64,000 nt of DNA from Larix kaempferi (lineage: Eukaryota; Streptophyta; Pinopsida; Pinales; Pinaceae). Below the pieces are notes generated by a model that was given only the letters and a program-made list of their open reading frames with translations, was not told where the DNA came from and did no database searches. Positions 11,200 to 23,446 of this stretch are shown here, piece after piece. The stretch spans positions 5,519,501 through 5,583,500 of the forward strand of contig BSBM01000877.1 of the NCBI GenBank assembly GCA_027924585.1, in the 5' to 3' direction. The position numbers and the translations under genes are program-made. Position 1 is the first letter of the stretch, and each line of letters opens with the position of its first letter.

Positions 11200-11781
11200 G
11201 GTCCCTTCTCATTATTTACCACTTAAACAATATACAATTGGAACCATTGCCTCATACACCATTTGAAATTCATTGTGGATATGAAACGTAAGGATACCTT
11301 CCTTTTGATACCTGGATCTCAATGGCCTCTCCTTTGTCATCAAAGAAAAGAACTTTCTTCCCATAACAGTCCAAGAAAGCTCGATGTTCCTCAAGCCAAT
11401 TCATACCTATGATAAGGTCACGAGTTCCGAGGGTGGTGACGTACACTTTGAATTTTGCAACACACACCCCGATATCTACTATACATTTTTCAACACTAGG
11501 CCTACTCCTTGTTTTACCCCTGAAGCCATTTCGACTAGGTTGAAATCATCATGCTTGTAGGCTGCCAACCCACATTTATCTAATGCATATGGAGAAATAA
11601 AACTATATGTAGCACCAGGATCAAACAAGATTCTAATTTTAACATTATTGACCTTACCTGATGATTCCACCACAGTGGATTGGTGCTCATCCTGATGGTT
11701 ATTCATTGCTGCAGAGATTTGATGCTTACTGCCCCCACTCCCCATTGGGGCCTTTCCTTCTCGATGCACTGTACCAGATAA
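11200..11781 (-). pseudogene. Chromovirus A aspartic protease
   Basis: The peptide ILFDPGATYSFISPYALDKC (within 11479-11769, minus) is the active-site loop of a retropepsin-like protease, with Pro at the position that is Thr or Ser in the usual D(T/S)GA motif. TTLGTRDLIIGMNWLEEHRA (11270-11467) is the flap-downstream segment typical of these elements. The protease would cut the gag-pol polyprotein. The two parts are in different frames. Confidence 0.85.
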
Positions 11782-12881
11782 TTATTCGGGATAGTCACGC
11801 TGATAATGTGGACCTCCACAAACCCAAAAAGAAACCTGTAACGGGGTAGGTGAGCTGATATGATCATATTTATGAGAGGGGTTTCTCCCCTTGGGGCCCC
11901 TTCCATTACCGACTAATCCTCGATAATTAATTACACTTTGGTGAGTCCCTGTTGCTGATTGGAATACTTCCCTAGCTGCCACTAACCTATCTACTGCCAA
12001 AACTCTGGGTGTATACCTGTTTCCGTAGCCTGAGGTGGCCTTGCATACCCTCCCTGAGGGTAGCTTCGAGGGGTCTTCCCTACAAACCCTGACTGCTGAG
12101 AATTGATTGATTTGATGGGATTTTCACCCGACATATATTCTATATAATGAGCACAATCAATTGCCTCGGCAACCGAATTCAGTTTCCACATCTGCACTTG
12201 GGACCTGATCTTGGTCGTATTAAGCTCGTACACAAAGCACTCGACCTGGCGTTCATCATTGTCCAAGTAGGGGACATACTTAACTAGTTCCATGAATCTT
12301 TCCTCATATTCCTCAACATATAGATTCCTTTGTGCCAAGGCATGAAGGGCTCTTGCCTATTCTTCCTGGTAGGAGGCGGGAAAATACTTCCCTCTAAACT
12401 TCTCCACAAATAGTTGCAATGGAATAGTGTTTGGGGTAAGGTGCAATTGTCTTTCTTGGTTCCCCCACCAATTCAAAGTGCTTCCCTTCAATTTAAATAT
12501 GGATTTTTTGGATTTGGATGTGGAAGTGTATTCCTACAACGTTAAACACCTGGTCATCTCTTCCATCCATGCCTCTGCTTGTATCCCTGCACGAGCCCCT
12601 GAAAAATCTAGAAGCCGTATTTTCTGAAGCTCCCTCGTGATATCTTGATGAGGAGTTCTTTGCACCATGTTCAATGCTACTTTGGGATTTCCTTACCTTA
12701 GTTGTGGGGTCTCCACTTCTACCTCTGGTGTAACACTTCCCCCTTGAAGTCCCTTGAGTGTGTCGTTTATTGCCTCCAGTGAGCGCAATATGAGAATGGC
12801 CTCTGGTGATGGTGCCGACTCATTCTGTTCAGGTATTGTCGTCACCCGTTCTCGACCCCAACCTGCTCTCGTCCTGTCCAT
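11782..12881 (-). pseudogene. Chromovirus A gag with degenerate zinc knuckle
   Basis: A start codon at 12881 opens MDRTRAGWGRERVTT. The central capsid-type domain shows YEERFMELVKYVPYLDNDER (11991-12338). A C-terminal knuckle reads VCGGPHYQRDYPE, where the last Cys of the usual C-x2-C-x3-H-x4-C has become Tyr. Gag would form the particle around the RNA. The frame is broken at least three times. Copy B gag (25016-25904 plus 31215-31420) keeps the knuckle intact. Confidence 0.85.
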
Positions 12882-15800
12882 ATTTATCCTGTATCATAGC
12901 ATAATTCTTAAATTAGCATACTTTTTAAATCGTAACTAGGTTACTATTAAACTCATACTCAAACTACTAAAGTGTGAAAGTTTATTTCTTTCTTCACCCG
13001 TAAATGGGTTTTACCCGATACTGAGGCAAATGCCTGAAAGGGTGAGGGTACGAGTTCACTACTACATCCCTAAGTCAACATCATTGTTGTGAGTCATGAA
13101 TTCAAGACACTATGTCTTAGTTTAAGTGGGGTGGAGGCGTTTCATCATCCTCACCCCTTCAACAACGATCGATGGCCACACCCACTACTAGGGTTACACT
13201 CAACGCGGTCCCCCTGCACGAAACGTTCTACGTTCTAATTGGGTCACCTCATAGCCCTGTAATCACGTCTAAACTACACTATAAATGACCCCAATTTTTT
13301 TTATTTTCTAACATTTAATTTACATGATGAATTAATTAATTTAATACATTGGTTATAGCTTAACCAAATTAATAGTAAATTAAACTTAACTATATTTAAT
13401 GTTAATTTATATTAATTAATTTTAACAAAATTCAAAATAAATAATACGGAATTTTAATAAGTAAATAAATTTTTTAACTAAGTAAATATAAAATTTTAAT
13501 TATACAAACTAATTTTATCAATTTAAAGCAACAATTTTAACAATAAATTCAAATGATATAAAATAAAACAATGTTTGCACAAGGTTGAAGCATGTGATAG
13601 TTTCAATTCGATTTTTTTTTAATAACAAATGCACTGCCCGCGGACACCATTCTTGGAGGCCACGCGGATACCCCTTGGTACCACCGCCATGCAATAAAAT
13701 AATAATAAAAACTCCAAACTTAAAAGGGACAAACCCTTAGTGTCGGTCATTTCTTTGATCGGTTTTATGTGGACTTAGCTCTGCCATTCTTCCTCGATGG
13801 GCCATCCCTGCTTTGCAATGGAGGAACTCTGCAACCGCCCGGATGAGCTCTGCTCTACACGAGAGGGCTTTGCAAATGCTACCTGCTCAGGTATAACTTC
13901 ATCCCTAGGATTTATTTCAGTTTACAGGATATATAAATGTATTATTATATTTTTTTTGTTTCTCAAAAGATTGTTGCGTGGTGCATGGATGTAGCCACTA
14001 GCCACTACATGGTATATGACTGTGCTTGGGTGTTTGGAAACCATTAAAATGGTATGTAGCAGTGAGCACAGGGATTAACGATGGCTCAAAGGCATATTTA
14101 CTCTCAAATTTGTTTAAATATATATAGTTTATTTTATTTTATTATTGTTATTGATTTTGATTTTTTTTTTTACATTATCGCCAGCGGCCATAGCTGGGAC
14201 TGCTCCGGGATAACCATGACTGCCATGGGTCATGCCCCTTGGTTGGGAATTCCAGTGGCGTAGCCCTATATCATTGTAGGGAGTCGTGGTTTCATGCCCT
14301 TGAAGACTCAAGGCATATCCCTCCCTCCATTTGTAGGTCGCTCCTCAAATGAGGGCGCGCTAATCGAGAAAAGAAAAATTTGCGCCTAGGCGAGAAGAGT
14401 CATTTACTCCGACCAGAAGCAAGGTTCATGACCTGCAAGATCACATACAACCTCTTAAATTCCCCTCCTTTGTCCTCTGAACGGCCTGGCACGTCGAGTA
14501 ATGAAAGAGTCTCGGTCATTTGTAACCATTCAATACTTAATATCGTTGTCAGAGTTTTTCTTCAGCATCCATGTGGCGACCTTCCATTTCGGGTAGTAAT
14601 TTTGACTTGACTTTTAGGTTTGCACATGTGTAAACTAAATATTCCCATTCACAACATTCCAAAGGCTTGCAGGCTACAATAAGCACTGTGTTGTCGGGCA
14701 CTTATTGCACGTCCATTCCGAACACCTGGGCTTTGGCATTTGCCAAAAGCTTGGTCGTTTGAGGGGATGATTCGATAATGAGAAAAACGGTTGGGACTTA
14801 TCGTCCCTTTGTAGGTGGTTCTATAATCTTCCCTATTAACCCTTCAACTTGGCCATAGATCTCTCGCGGTTCAACCACTTCTAGACCTTTTTTTATTTTT
14901 ATTTTTTTTCCAACCTATGTGTGCGTGCTACTCGAAGCTTGATTTAGGTCAGATCCTGTAATACCCCAATTTTGACCCTTGTGATTTATTGGCTTTTATG
15001 TAAATATTCTATACATGTGATGTATGTTTCCCTAGCGTGGAGCTCAAGGCCAAGGCCCCTCTAGTGTATGTTCGTATTTTATTAAAATGGACAAGCATTT
15101 GACATTTTGTTACCCATGTGCTATTAAGCCATGGGATATTGTAAATTGATGTAAATATTTAATATTGCAATAAAATACCAAAAATTGGCTATGGGAGCAA
15201 CGAATGAGAAGGGGCCATGTGTATCCACTAGGGAGTGGTGAGGGGGCTGTGGGGATGAACCATATGTTTCCAAATGTCATTGTGAGAACCCATTTGACTT
15301 TCCTTGATGACATTTATTTCTGTTGTAAGGAAGTAGTTGAAGATTTCAGTCCATGGCTTCAATGGAGCATGGGAAACCCAAAAATTCGTATTTGCAGGTA
15401 TGGGATCTGTTTTCTTGTACCACAAGTCACTCTACCTCATGGGAGTTGCTTCTTCCTCATTCCCATTCCAGTGTGGAGAAACCCAGCATCATTTTTCCAT
15501 CCAAAAACGAATAGCCAACAGTGAGAAAAACCAGAAATCGCAACTTTGCAAGAACCCACGTTTTGAAGAGCCAAATACGCCCAGATTTAGTATTTGACAG
15601 TGAAATCCAATGGGGGATCCATAGATATGAACCTTGGGGCGAAATTGAGAGTATTAGATACCCCGAAATCCATTAGAAAGCCAAGTTTTTATAGCCTAGA
15701 AAACAAGTGACGGGATTGAGTTATTTGATGACAGAGTTCTGAGAAATCCAAAGTGTGAATGACTGAGTAGAGGTTGGGTTTGCTTGATAAACCTAGTGAA

Positions 15801-17798
15801 GGATAGAATCTCAAAGAATTAGCAGCTGGACCTTTCTATGCCCATCTTGAAGAGCACTGGAGGGAAGGGATGCCTGAGGGACTGTGCAGCAGAGAAGGGG
15901 ACCTTCCTTGTGTTGGGTGTGGTAGGTATTGTGGGTGCCTTGACTGTTTGAATTAACTTGAGATGCCTGTAGCTCTGTGGTTGAGCTCACTGGCTTAGCA
16001 TTACCCTCCTCTATCTTCTTGTATGCTTGATAAACCCAACTGTGTGTTGGATTGGCATAGCTGTTGAGTGAAACCATGGCTGTGAGTGAGCCCAACTAGT
16101 TCCTCCTTAGTGGATACACAACCCAGCTCAGGGGTGATATCTTAGCTGAAAGAATACAAGTTGGACAGAGATCTATGGTTGGGTGGAATGTTGCTCTCAT
16201 ATAGCCAATTGTTTGGACAGCTTCATCTTCAAGATAAGTGTTCTTTGTGTTATAAATTATATGCATTATGTGTTCTGCATTGTGCTAATTCAGAATGATA
16301 TTTATTCATGATTAATGGAATTGGTATGAAGTCTGTGCATAGCATGAGAATGGGATGGATTCTTTGCCTGTTGATGCATTATTTGCTTGGGATAAATATG
16401 CTGATGTATGCTTGTTGTGTGTGTGCAATTATGTATTTTAATTCCACCGTGTAATTTAATTGCGCTTTTTATTTAAATGGCAAAATTTTTACCATTATGG
16501 CCTTGGGGAAGAATTAGACACCCCATGCTACAGTCATGTTCCCTCCCTTGCATTAGATTGATGGAAGGGGACGTGACAGATCCTGTGATACGTTGTCCAG
16601 AACTATAACCCATGTGTGCCCTGGAGAATGCTTGTTGGTCGGTAGTTCACTTAGGTAGTCCGTTGAGCACACCATACAGCTCGTGAGCTGCATCTTTCAT
16701 GCTTGGTATGTTGCCAATTAGTTAGGTAATTGTTGGTCGGGACTTCTGGTATGACTAGGGTTAGAACGATACCCATATATATATATATATATATGATTTT
16801 TTTTGCATACCCCCCATTTAATAAGGACGGTGTGGCCATGGCATTTCTACAGTCTTTTGAGGCATTACTGATCCCACTTAGCCATAGAAATATGCTTAGG
16901 AAACCTGTGCACTCTTCCACGTCTTCGTACACTTGGGCGCTCAATTTCAAGGACTATGGAAGATTGAGAACTAATGCAACCTATGCGCCCTTCCTTGGCT
17001 TTGTCGACATGTTGTGCAATGGCTTCGACTTGCTCTTCCTTGACGCTCTTGACATTGGGTGGCTCATGCAGTTCGATGGTCTTGACACTTGTGATATTTT
17101 GGGGTGGCTTGGAAATTAGGGTTTGGACTTAGGAGTGGATTTTGGTTTAAAAGACCCAATATAATAAAAATTATTAATAATTATTTATTTATTTATTAAT
17201 TTATTTACATTATTATTATTATATATAAATATATAGTTTTTTTTCATGTAATTTTTTTTTTCAAGGACTTCTAATGATTATGCTTTGTTCTTGTTGCAGT
17301 TAAAGAGAATGAAGTTCAAGCACACAAGAGGTAACATAACATGGTCATTGGTACCTCTACCCTGGAGGTTAATGGTGCCCAAATTCTGCTCTCCTTTTGG
17401 CATAGAACCTAGTTTGTATGGTATATATATATATATATATAGATATAGATATAGACAATATTTGAAAATCATAACAATAAATAATACAAATATAGATAGT
17501 CCTTGAAATTTTATACAAAAATTTGCATTTATCATTACATCTATGATAACTAATGTTTTATGGTGGTTTTTTTTTTGTAGGTTCATGTAACTAGTTATTT
17601 TTGCGAAGATAAAACTAGTTATTTTGTAACTCCCCTTTTGTTCAAGGAATCTTATTCCCTCGGCGTACAGGAGAGTTCCCAAAAGAAAATTTATGTTACA
17701 CGTGAATCCGACTACTTTCCAAATTTTTGTTATGTTTTAATTTATATTTGTTCTAATTTCGTAGTAGTAAGCCCTCTGGTTCCATATTTGGAACCATG
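12882..17798 (-). other. Long leader of chromovirus A, split by a solo LTR
   Basis: Between the primer binding site and gag lie 4.9 kb, or about 3.3 kb without the solo LTR at 14957-16578. The same 3.3 kb exists in copy B (31421 to about 34140 plus 40738-41298), so the length is a property of the family. It includes AT-rich stretches (13290-13600), A- and T-runs and TA repeats (16778-16795, 17422-17441). Frames on either strand are short and not conserved between copies; I see no coding capacity. Confidence 0.7.
14957..16578 (+). mobile_element. Solo LTR (1622 bp) with 5-bp TSD
   Basis: It begins TGTAATACCCCAATTTTGAC, the start typical of a common group of plant Ty3/gypsy LTRs, and ends GGGACGTGACA. 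GATCC is duplicated at 14952-14956 and 16579-16583. Copy B lacks the insertion at the same place (near 33500), where the leader runs on directly. No internal domains are present, so it is a single LTR left after LTR-LTR recombination. A relative appears to lie in reverse orientation at 46411-48370. Confidence 0.92.
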
Positions 17799-17810
17799 GC
17801 TCTAATACCA
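17799..17810 (-). promoter_or_regulatory. Chromovirus A primer binding site
   Basis: The minus strand reads TGGTATTAGAGC immediately after the LTR end CCCCTACACA. It differs at one position from the initiator-Met tRNA site found in the copia element. Because this site lies left of the LTR at 17811-20514, that LTR serves as the 5' LTR of copy A. Confidence 0.88.
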
Positions 17811-20361
17811 TGTGTAGGGGCCATCCTTGGACCCCAGTAAATAATATGATTTCTAAATATTTTCTAAGTTTTATTTCATTATAAAATTTTATGTTTATTT
17901 TCTGGTTTTGTTTCCTGGTTTTTTGTTTTTTTTTCAAAGCACAGGTAAAATAATTTACTAGATTGTAAAGATCTTGTAGGTGTAAATGGGTGGCTATATT
18001 ACCCCTTTCAAACATATGAAAAAAATCATGCACAACATATACATATTAGATTCTTTTCATTAACTATTAGCTAAAATAGGTAGAAATTAACACAACTAAG
18101 TGAAATTTATACCTGTATGAAAAATACCTATAGAATAGAAAATTGTCCCTTAAAGCTCCTCCTTGTCCCTACAACTGCAAGCTCTTTCCCAACAGAAAAA
18201 TCAACCATCCCAAATCAATCTACCACCCTTCCAACTGGAGAGGTCTCACCGACCGCCCAGCTCCAAGAATCTCTTCCTGAACCCCCGAGCCCAAACCGAG
18301 TACAAGTTCCCAAACCAGTGCTTCTCCCCCAATTTTCCTCCAATCACTCCTCCTCTGTTCTCCAATTATTCCTCCTTTTTCCCCAAAATAAAAAGATCCC
18401 CTTTCCAAATTCCGTTCTCGACCCTATTCCCTTTCGTGTCGACTCTTTCCTATGCAATTACTACCCTTATCCCCCGAAGTAAATGCTTCCCATTTCCCCA
18501 GTTTTCTCAAACCCAACATCCTAACTCAAACTATAATTTAATATATATATAGTGCATGGGTTGGTTCACCTTCCAACTGTAAGTTTTTCACATTAATAAA
18601 AACTTATCCTCATTAATTCCCTTTTATTATTCGTTGACTATACCATTCACAATTTCACGATTTAATTTATATGTTTTATTAAATAAATTCCAAAAAATAT
18701 TTTAACATATTGTTTTATAATTTGAATATGGTAACTATTTATGAATTCGCCGTAAATTCTTAAATGAAGGTTCATTCACGATAATAATGATTAATATCCC
18801 TGGTTTATACTCAACGTTATAAGTCAAAATTATATAAAATTTGGTTACTAAATATTTACAATTCAACCGATCTTTATTTTCGACAAAATCCTAAATAATT
18901 ATAACCAAACTCATTCACCTAGTACCATATTAATTACACCTTAGTTTATAATTAAAACTAATTAACAATTATTGCTCAAGATAATAATAATATCATTAAT
19001 AATAATTATCATTATTAACACATAATTAATTTTATTGAATCAAGTTAATCATATTTTAATTAATATTATTAACACCATTATCCTTTATAGACGAGGTAGT
19101 TGAACTAATTAATATGATTAACACTTATTTAACTCTCAGTAACCAAGTGCTTCATTCAACAATTAAGTTAATAACAATCTTATTAACATCATTAACATTA
19201 ATAATTAACCCTACTCACCATTGATTAACCATTCATTGAATAATTTCAACATAACTTATTAAGTTAATTTATTACTTAAGCACAAGCAAGTGCATAGTGA
19301 TAATTTACAATACAACACATCCATGCAATATTTCAATAAATAATTCATATATTCAAGTAGACGAGCTATGTAAGTGTAACTAAGGCTTACATAGATCGTG
19401 TAGGTACGCTAACAATACTTAACCACACATCATTCATAATGACACAAGTTTATTGTTTACTGACGTATTCTTAAACACAATTTGAAATGTTGGATAATTT
19501 ACTTAACTAAATATAATTAATTGATGAACAATTTTATAAGTTACTAAGTTATGAAACATGACTCAACAAAGGTTTCTCAATCATACACAGTTAATAAAGT
19601 TTCCTTCCTAACTTCATGATACACCTATCTACCTACATCGTCTATCTACTTCACAACTAACTTCCACATCCTATCCTTCCTATGCTAAACTACCCTGAAG
19701 TGTCACACCATGACCGACTCCAGTTAGAACCCGTAAGCGGAAGTGTCGACTACATGGACCAAGCTTCCTCAACAGGCACCCACCAGTCATCATCAAAACC
19801 CTTGGGGAGCGTGCTGTAGCACAACCCTCCCATGACTCCGAGTTTCGGGGATAAACGGTGGGTAAAGCCTCCAACCCCCTAATGGAACAAGGGACTATGT
19901 CTACAGTGACATAGTGACTGCGCTGTGACTTGTACTTAGTTTGTCATCGTATAACCAATTTGGGCAGTTGAGTTTCCTGAAACCCTACCCCACCCATACA
20001 TCATGATAATAATACAATAATCATGCTAAACAATTAATGCATCACTTGCATACCGTTTATTTTTTCGGAATCTGTGTCCTCGAGGTACTCCCACCTCGTA
20101 GGATCCAGCTACCACTTAGCCATTTTAACCTGTAGGTTAGTCTCCAACATACGATAGAGAATATCTTGCAATTATTGACATGTATATACATTTCATTACT
20201 AAGAAACAAAAATGAAAATCATTTCTATGTACCATGCACCTAGTATCATATCTATCCATTCAACATATAACTTTTAACTCGATATCCATGTACCCATTAT
20301 TTAGTAAATTTACATGCTAGAGACATAATCAAAACATGAATATAATTCACAACATTAACAT

Positions 20362-20396
<35 letters not shown>

Positions 20397-20514
20397 CGAC
20401 AAAATAGTAGAACCATATGTCCACAGTGTCATCAAACTGACGAAGTCTCACAATAATAAGCATATACAACATATAATGATAGTTCAAGTAGTAAGGTCAA
20501 AATAGGGAATTACA
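17811..20514 (-). repeat. Shared chromovirus LTR (5' LTR of A, 3' LTR of B), 2704 bp
   Basis: On the plus strand it starts TGTGTAGGGGCC and ends GGGAATTACA, so in element orientation it begins TGTAATTCCC. A primer binding site flanks the left end and a polypurine tract the right end, so one LTR faces both copies. It aligns along its length with 41311-44062, with many substitutions and small indels. It includes an AT-rich centre (18640-19300), a conserved block near 19680-19900 and a CA microsatellite at 20362-20389. The pro- and ser-rich plus-strand frames near 18117-18552 are not conserved with the other LTR and are not genes. Confidence 0.9.
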
Positions 20515-20530
20515 TACACCCACCCTTCGG
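20515..20530 (-). other. Chromovirus B polypurine tract
   Basis: The minus strand carries a purine-rich run containing CGAAGGGTGGGTG directly upstream of the 3' LTR. This is where the plus-strand DNA primer is left during reverse transcription. It supports placing the LTR border at 20514. Confidence 0.65.
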
Positions 20531-20553
20531 GAAACTTTGTCCTGAAGTTATAG

Positions 20554-21900
20554 TCAAAATAGTGTGGGAAAATCACAACGCATGGTCTCTGTGTCCTCCC
20601 AGGTAGCAGAACCTGGGCTATACCTTTCCCATTGGACCTTAACTTGGTCCACAAAACAATGTCTGAGTTGTATAAACCTGATGGTCCCCTCGTCTGAAAC
20701 CTACAATTCCTTCCAATGTATTTTATGAGACTCATTGGCTATATAATGTCGTAAAACAGATACATGAAAAACATTATGAGTTTTATGCAAATGGCGTGGT
20801 AGCGCAAGACGATACGTGACGAGTCCAACCTTCTCCAAAATTTCAAAGGGTCCTATGAATTGTGGCGACAGCTTTGTCCCTTACCCAAACCGGATGGTAC
20901 TTTCACTAGGCCTGATGCGTATGAACACTCCATCCCTAACCTTATAGTTTTTTTCAACCCTATGCGCATCGGCATATCTCTTTTGTTTATCTTGAGCTTC
21001 CTTTAACCGATGTCTAATCTGAATAGCCTGTTCTTCCATCTCCTTAATCAAATCAGGTCCTATAATTACCCGATCCTCTAACCTTTCCCAACTTAGTGGT
21101 GTTATGCATGGACTTCCATATAATGCTTGATAAGGAGGCATTCTGATCAAGCTGTGGTAACTATTGTTGTAATCAAATTCTACCAAAGGTAAGTTCTTTT
21201 CCCAATGGGTCTGTTGATCCATATCATACATCCTAAGCATGTCCTCCATCACCTGATTCACTCTTTCTATTTTCCCATCTGTCTCTGGATGGTAAGTTGT
21301 GCTTAGGTTCAACTGAGTTCCTAAAGCCGACTGTAGACTTGTCCAAAACCTGGACGTAAACCTAGAATCCCTATCTGAGATGATCTTTTTAGGAAACCCA
21401 TAGAGACGAACTACTTCACTTATGAATACACGAGTTACATCTGTGACATCATAGGCATCCTTAACTGGCATGAAGTGAGTATTTTTTCTCAATTTCTCAA
21501 CGATGACCATAATGGCGTCATGCATATGAGAGGTAAGAGGAAATTCAACCACAAAGTCTATGGAGATGACTTCCCATTTTGACATAGGAATGCCATGCAG
21601 TTGCAATAGTCCTACCGGGTGGTGATGATCAGCTTTTACCTGCTGACACTCAAGGCACTTAGCAACGAATTTGACCACATCACACTTCATTCCCTCCCAA
21701 AAGAAGAGTTTCTTCATGCCCGCATACATCTTCTTTATGCCTGGGTGTGCACAATATACTGCTCTGTGGTCTTCCTTAAGCATAGTTTCTCTAATATATC
21801 CCTCCTCGGGAATATACATCCTCCCTTGATATTGTAACATCCCATCAGCTTCCAAATCATATCCTTCAAACTTAGGTTCCACCTGTTTCTCGTTCCTGTT
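20554..21900 (-). pseudogene. Chromovirus B integrase with chromodomain tail
   Basis: This is the best-preserved domain of the pair, open for 333 codons (21882-20881). It has an HHCC zinc-binding region (HRAVYCAHPGIKK...CLECQQVK), catalytic motifs DFVVEFP, ISDRDSRF and HPETDGKIERVNQ, and the C-terminal module with FIGPFEILEKVGLVTYRLAL and HNVFHVSVL in the following frame (20880-20740). A chromodomain-like tail ends the protein (20655-20554: VKVQWERYSP...ATWED...FPTLF then stop). In this family such tails bind chromatin marks and steer insertion. There is at least one stop in the tail linker (near 20705) and a frame change near 20881. RNase H is upstream. Confidence 0.92.
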
Positions 21901-22394
21901 TCTCGTTCTGGAGTGCCGACGTGACCTTTAGGTACCATCTATCTCCGACTAGTTGTCCTAATACTCTCTCCTTCAAATCAAACTTTAAAGGTATGAGAGA
22001 GAAAATACTTGGTTTTCTGCTTAAGGCACCGGCTACCACATTCTCCTTTCCTTTGGATGTATGAAATCCCAAAATCATACTCACTCATGAATTCACTCCA
22101 TCGCTTTTGCCTAGCATTTAGGTCTCTTTTAGTGAAGATATATCTCATGCTTTAGTGATCAGATTTGAGCTCAAAGCTTCTTCCAACAAGGTAATGTCTC
22201 CATAGCTTTAAATCTAACATCACGACATCCAATTCTAGGTCATGGGTGGGATAATTCTGTTCATGTGGTTTTAACTTCCTTGATGCATAAGCTATTACCC
22301 CACCTTCCTGCATCAACACTGCACCCAAACCCTACCTCGAGTGATCTGTGCAAACTGTGAAGTCCTTATCCATATCCAGCACTCATAGGAACGG
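21901..22394 (-). pseudogene. Chromovirus B RNase H and linker, decayed
   Basis: The minus-strand frame 22084-21872 starts MSMILGFHTSKGKENVVAGA, a version of the peptide that normally follows RNase H in chromoviruses (KGKENVVADALSRK type). The RNase H itself lies between 22085 and 22394 in several frames. Counterparts of the copy A peptides DMDKDFT and KLKPHE are still readable. The domain is separated from RT by the solo LTR that starts at 22395. Confidence 0.75.
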
Positions 22395-23441
22395 TGTTGA
22401 ATTTTGTATTGAAAAAGATCCCTTTCCATGTTTTTGTGTTTACCATGGTGGGGACATAAGTTGTCTTTCCTAGGAAATGTACTTTTGAAATATAAAAATA
22501 AGGTGACTTTATGTTTTAAAAGTGAAGTGACTTTATTAAATGTATTTGTGCATTAAATGATTAAAAAGGACATTTAATGTGCATTTAATGTAAACCCTTA
22601 GATCTAAAGTAATCTTAGCCATTCAAAAGTTAGTTTGAGTTAGTTAGGGTTTAGGGAGGATAAAGTCACCTAAATAGTACAACTTGGGAAGAGAGCCAAA
22701 AAACACAGAGAGACAAAAGAAGAGACAAGAGAGAGAGATCTAGGGTTTCAAAGGAGAGAAAACCCACAAGAGAAAGAGAGAGCATGAATTGCAGTAGAAG
22801 GAGAGTTTGTTTGTGCACAAATACCGAGGAGAAGGAAACTGTACCACTGCACAAAAACTGAGAAAATCCATACTGTACGGATCCGTACAGTCCGTACAAC
22901 AACATTCATTGGCACAGAAATCGAGGAGAATAACTTTGGCACAGATTTCGAGGTGTTCTCTGGAGTTTTCTGAAGAACATTTGCACAAAAATCGAGGGAA
23001 TCCATTAGCACATATTTCGAGGCAATTTTTTGTGGAAGAAGAAGGCCATACAACAGGGTCGTACAACTGCATTTATTGTTGGTATTTTATTTCTATTTTC
23101 TGGCACATTTTACAATGTATTTCAGATTGCCTAAGCATTAATGTCTTTGTTGTAATTAAGTTGTTTCTCTTTAATAAAAATCTCTTTGGGTTTTCCCTCA
23201 TGAAGTGTGAGGGTTTTTCCCTGTGCTTGGCCCTAAATTTGTGAGTTTTCAATGTGCATGCATTATTCTTCAGCTAGGTTATTGGGTGAATGTATAAGTG
23301 TTTATGTTTCAGCTATCAGTAGATTTATTGTACAAGGGTTACATAAATCATAACTCAGATAAATGATCAACCAGGTTATGCATCCAAAGTATTTGATAAA
23401 ATGTCATAAAGAGAACTTGTTATTTTTATCAAATTTCTACA
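22395..23441 (+). mobile_element. Solo LTR (1047 bp) in chromovirus B
   Basis: It begins TGTTGAATTTTGTATTG and ends AAATTTCTACA. The flanks are AACGG (22390-22394) and ATCGG (23442-23446), a 5-bp duplication with one mismatch. Copy A has the uninterrupted sequence near 10210. A poly(A)-signal-like AATAAA near 23175 suggests plus orientation. Inside, the word (G)CACA(A/G)A(A/T)(A/T)TCGAGG recurs four times between 22912 and 23025. The long plus-strand frame there (22807-23244) has no known motif and I treat it as chance. Confidence 0.85.
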
Positions 23442-23446
23442 ATCGG

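Larger units (their letters stand above)
2087..20514 (-). mobile_element. Chromovirus copy A (Ty3/gypsy), truncated, with nested insertions
   Basis: Reading on the minus strand, the order is LTR (17811-20514), primer binding site, long leader, gag, zinc knuckle, protease, RT, RNase H, and then an integrase that stops at 2087. The 3' end and 3' LTR are missing because a plus-strand LTR element lies there. Three other elements interrupt the region: that LTR element at the integrase, a copia element between integrase and RNase H (2680-9762), and a solo LTR in the leader (14957-16578). Copy B gives the uninterrupted sequence at each junction. All coding parts carry frameshifts and stops. Confidence 0.85.

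Noticed and set aside
16651-17119. Frames on both strands (99 and 129 codons) in the chromovirus leader
   Set aside because: The equivalent frames in copy B (33661-34038) differ in start, reading and TA-repeat length; no conserved protein signal.
17799-17810. tRNA-like match
   Set aside because: Only a 12-base primer binding site complementary to a tRNA 3' end; no tRNA fold around it.
18117-18552. Overlapping pro/ser-rich frames of 121 and 129 codons
   Set aside because: They lie in the shared chromovirus LTR; the corresponding part of the other LTR (41600-42000) has the frame broken, and the composition follows from C/T-rich DNA.
22807-23244. 145-codon plus-strand frame
   Set aside because: It lies inside the solo LTR and follows its internal word repeats; no known motif and no start context.
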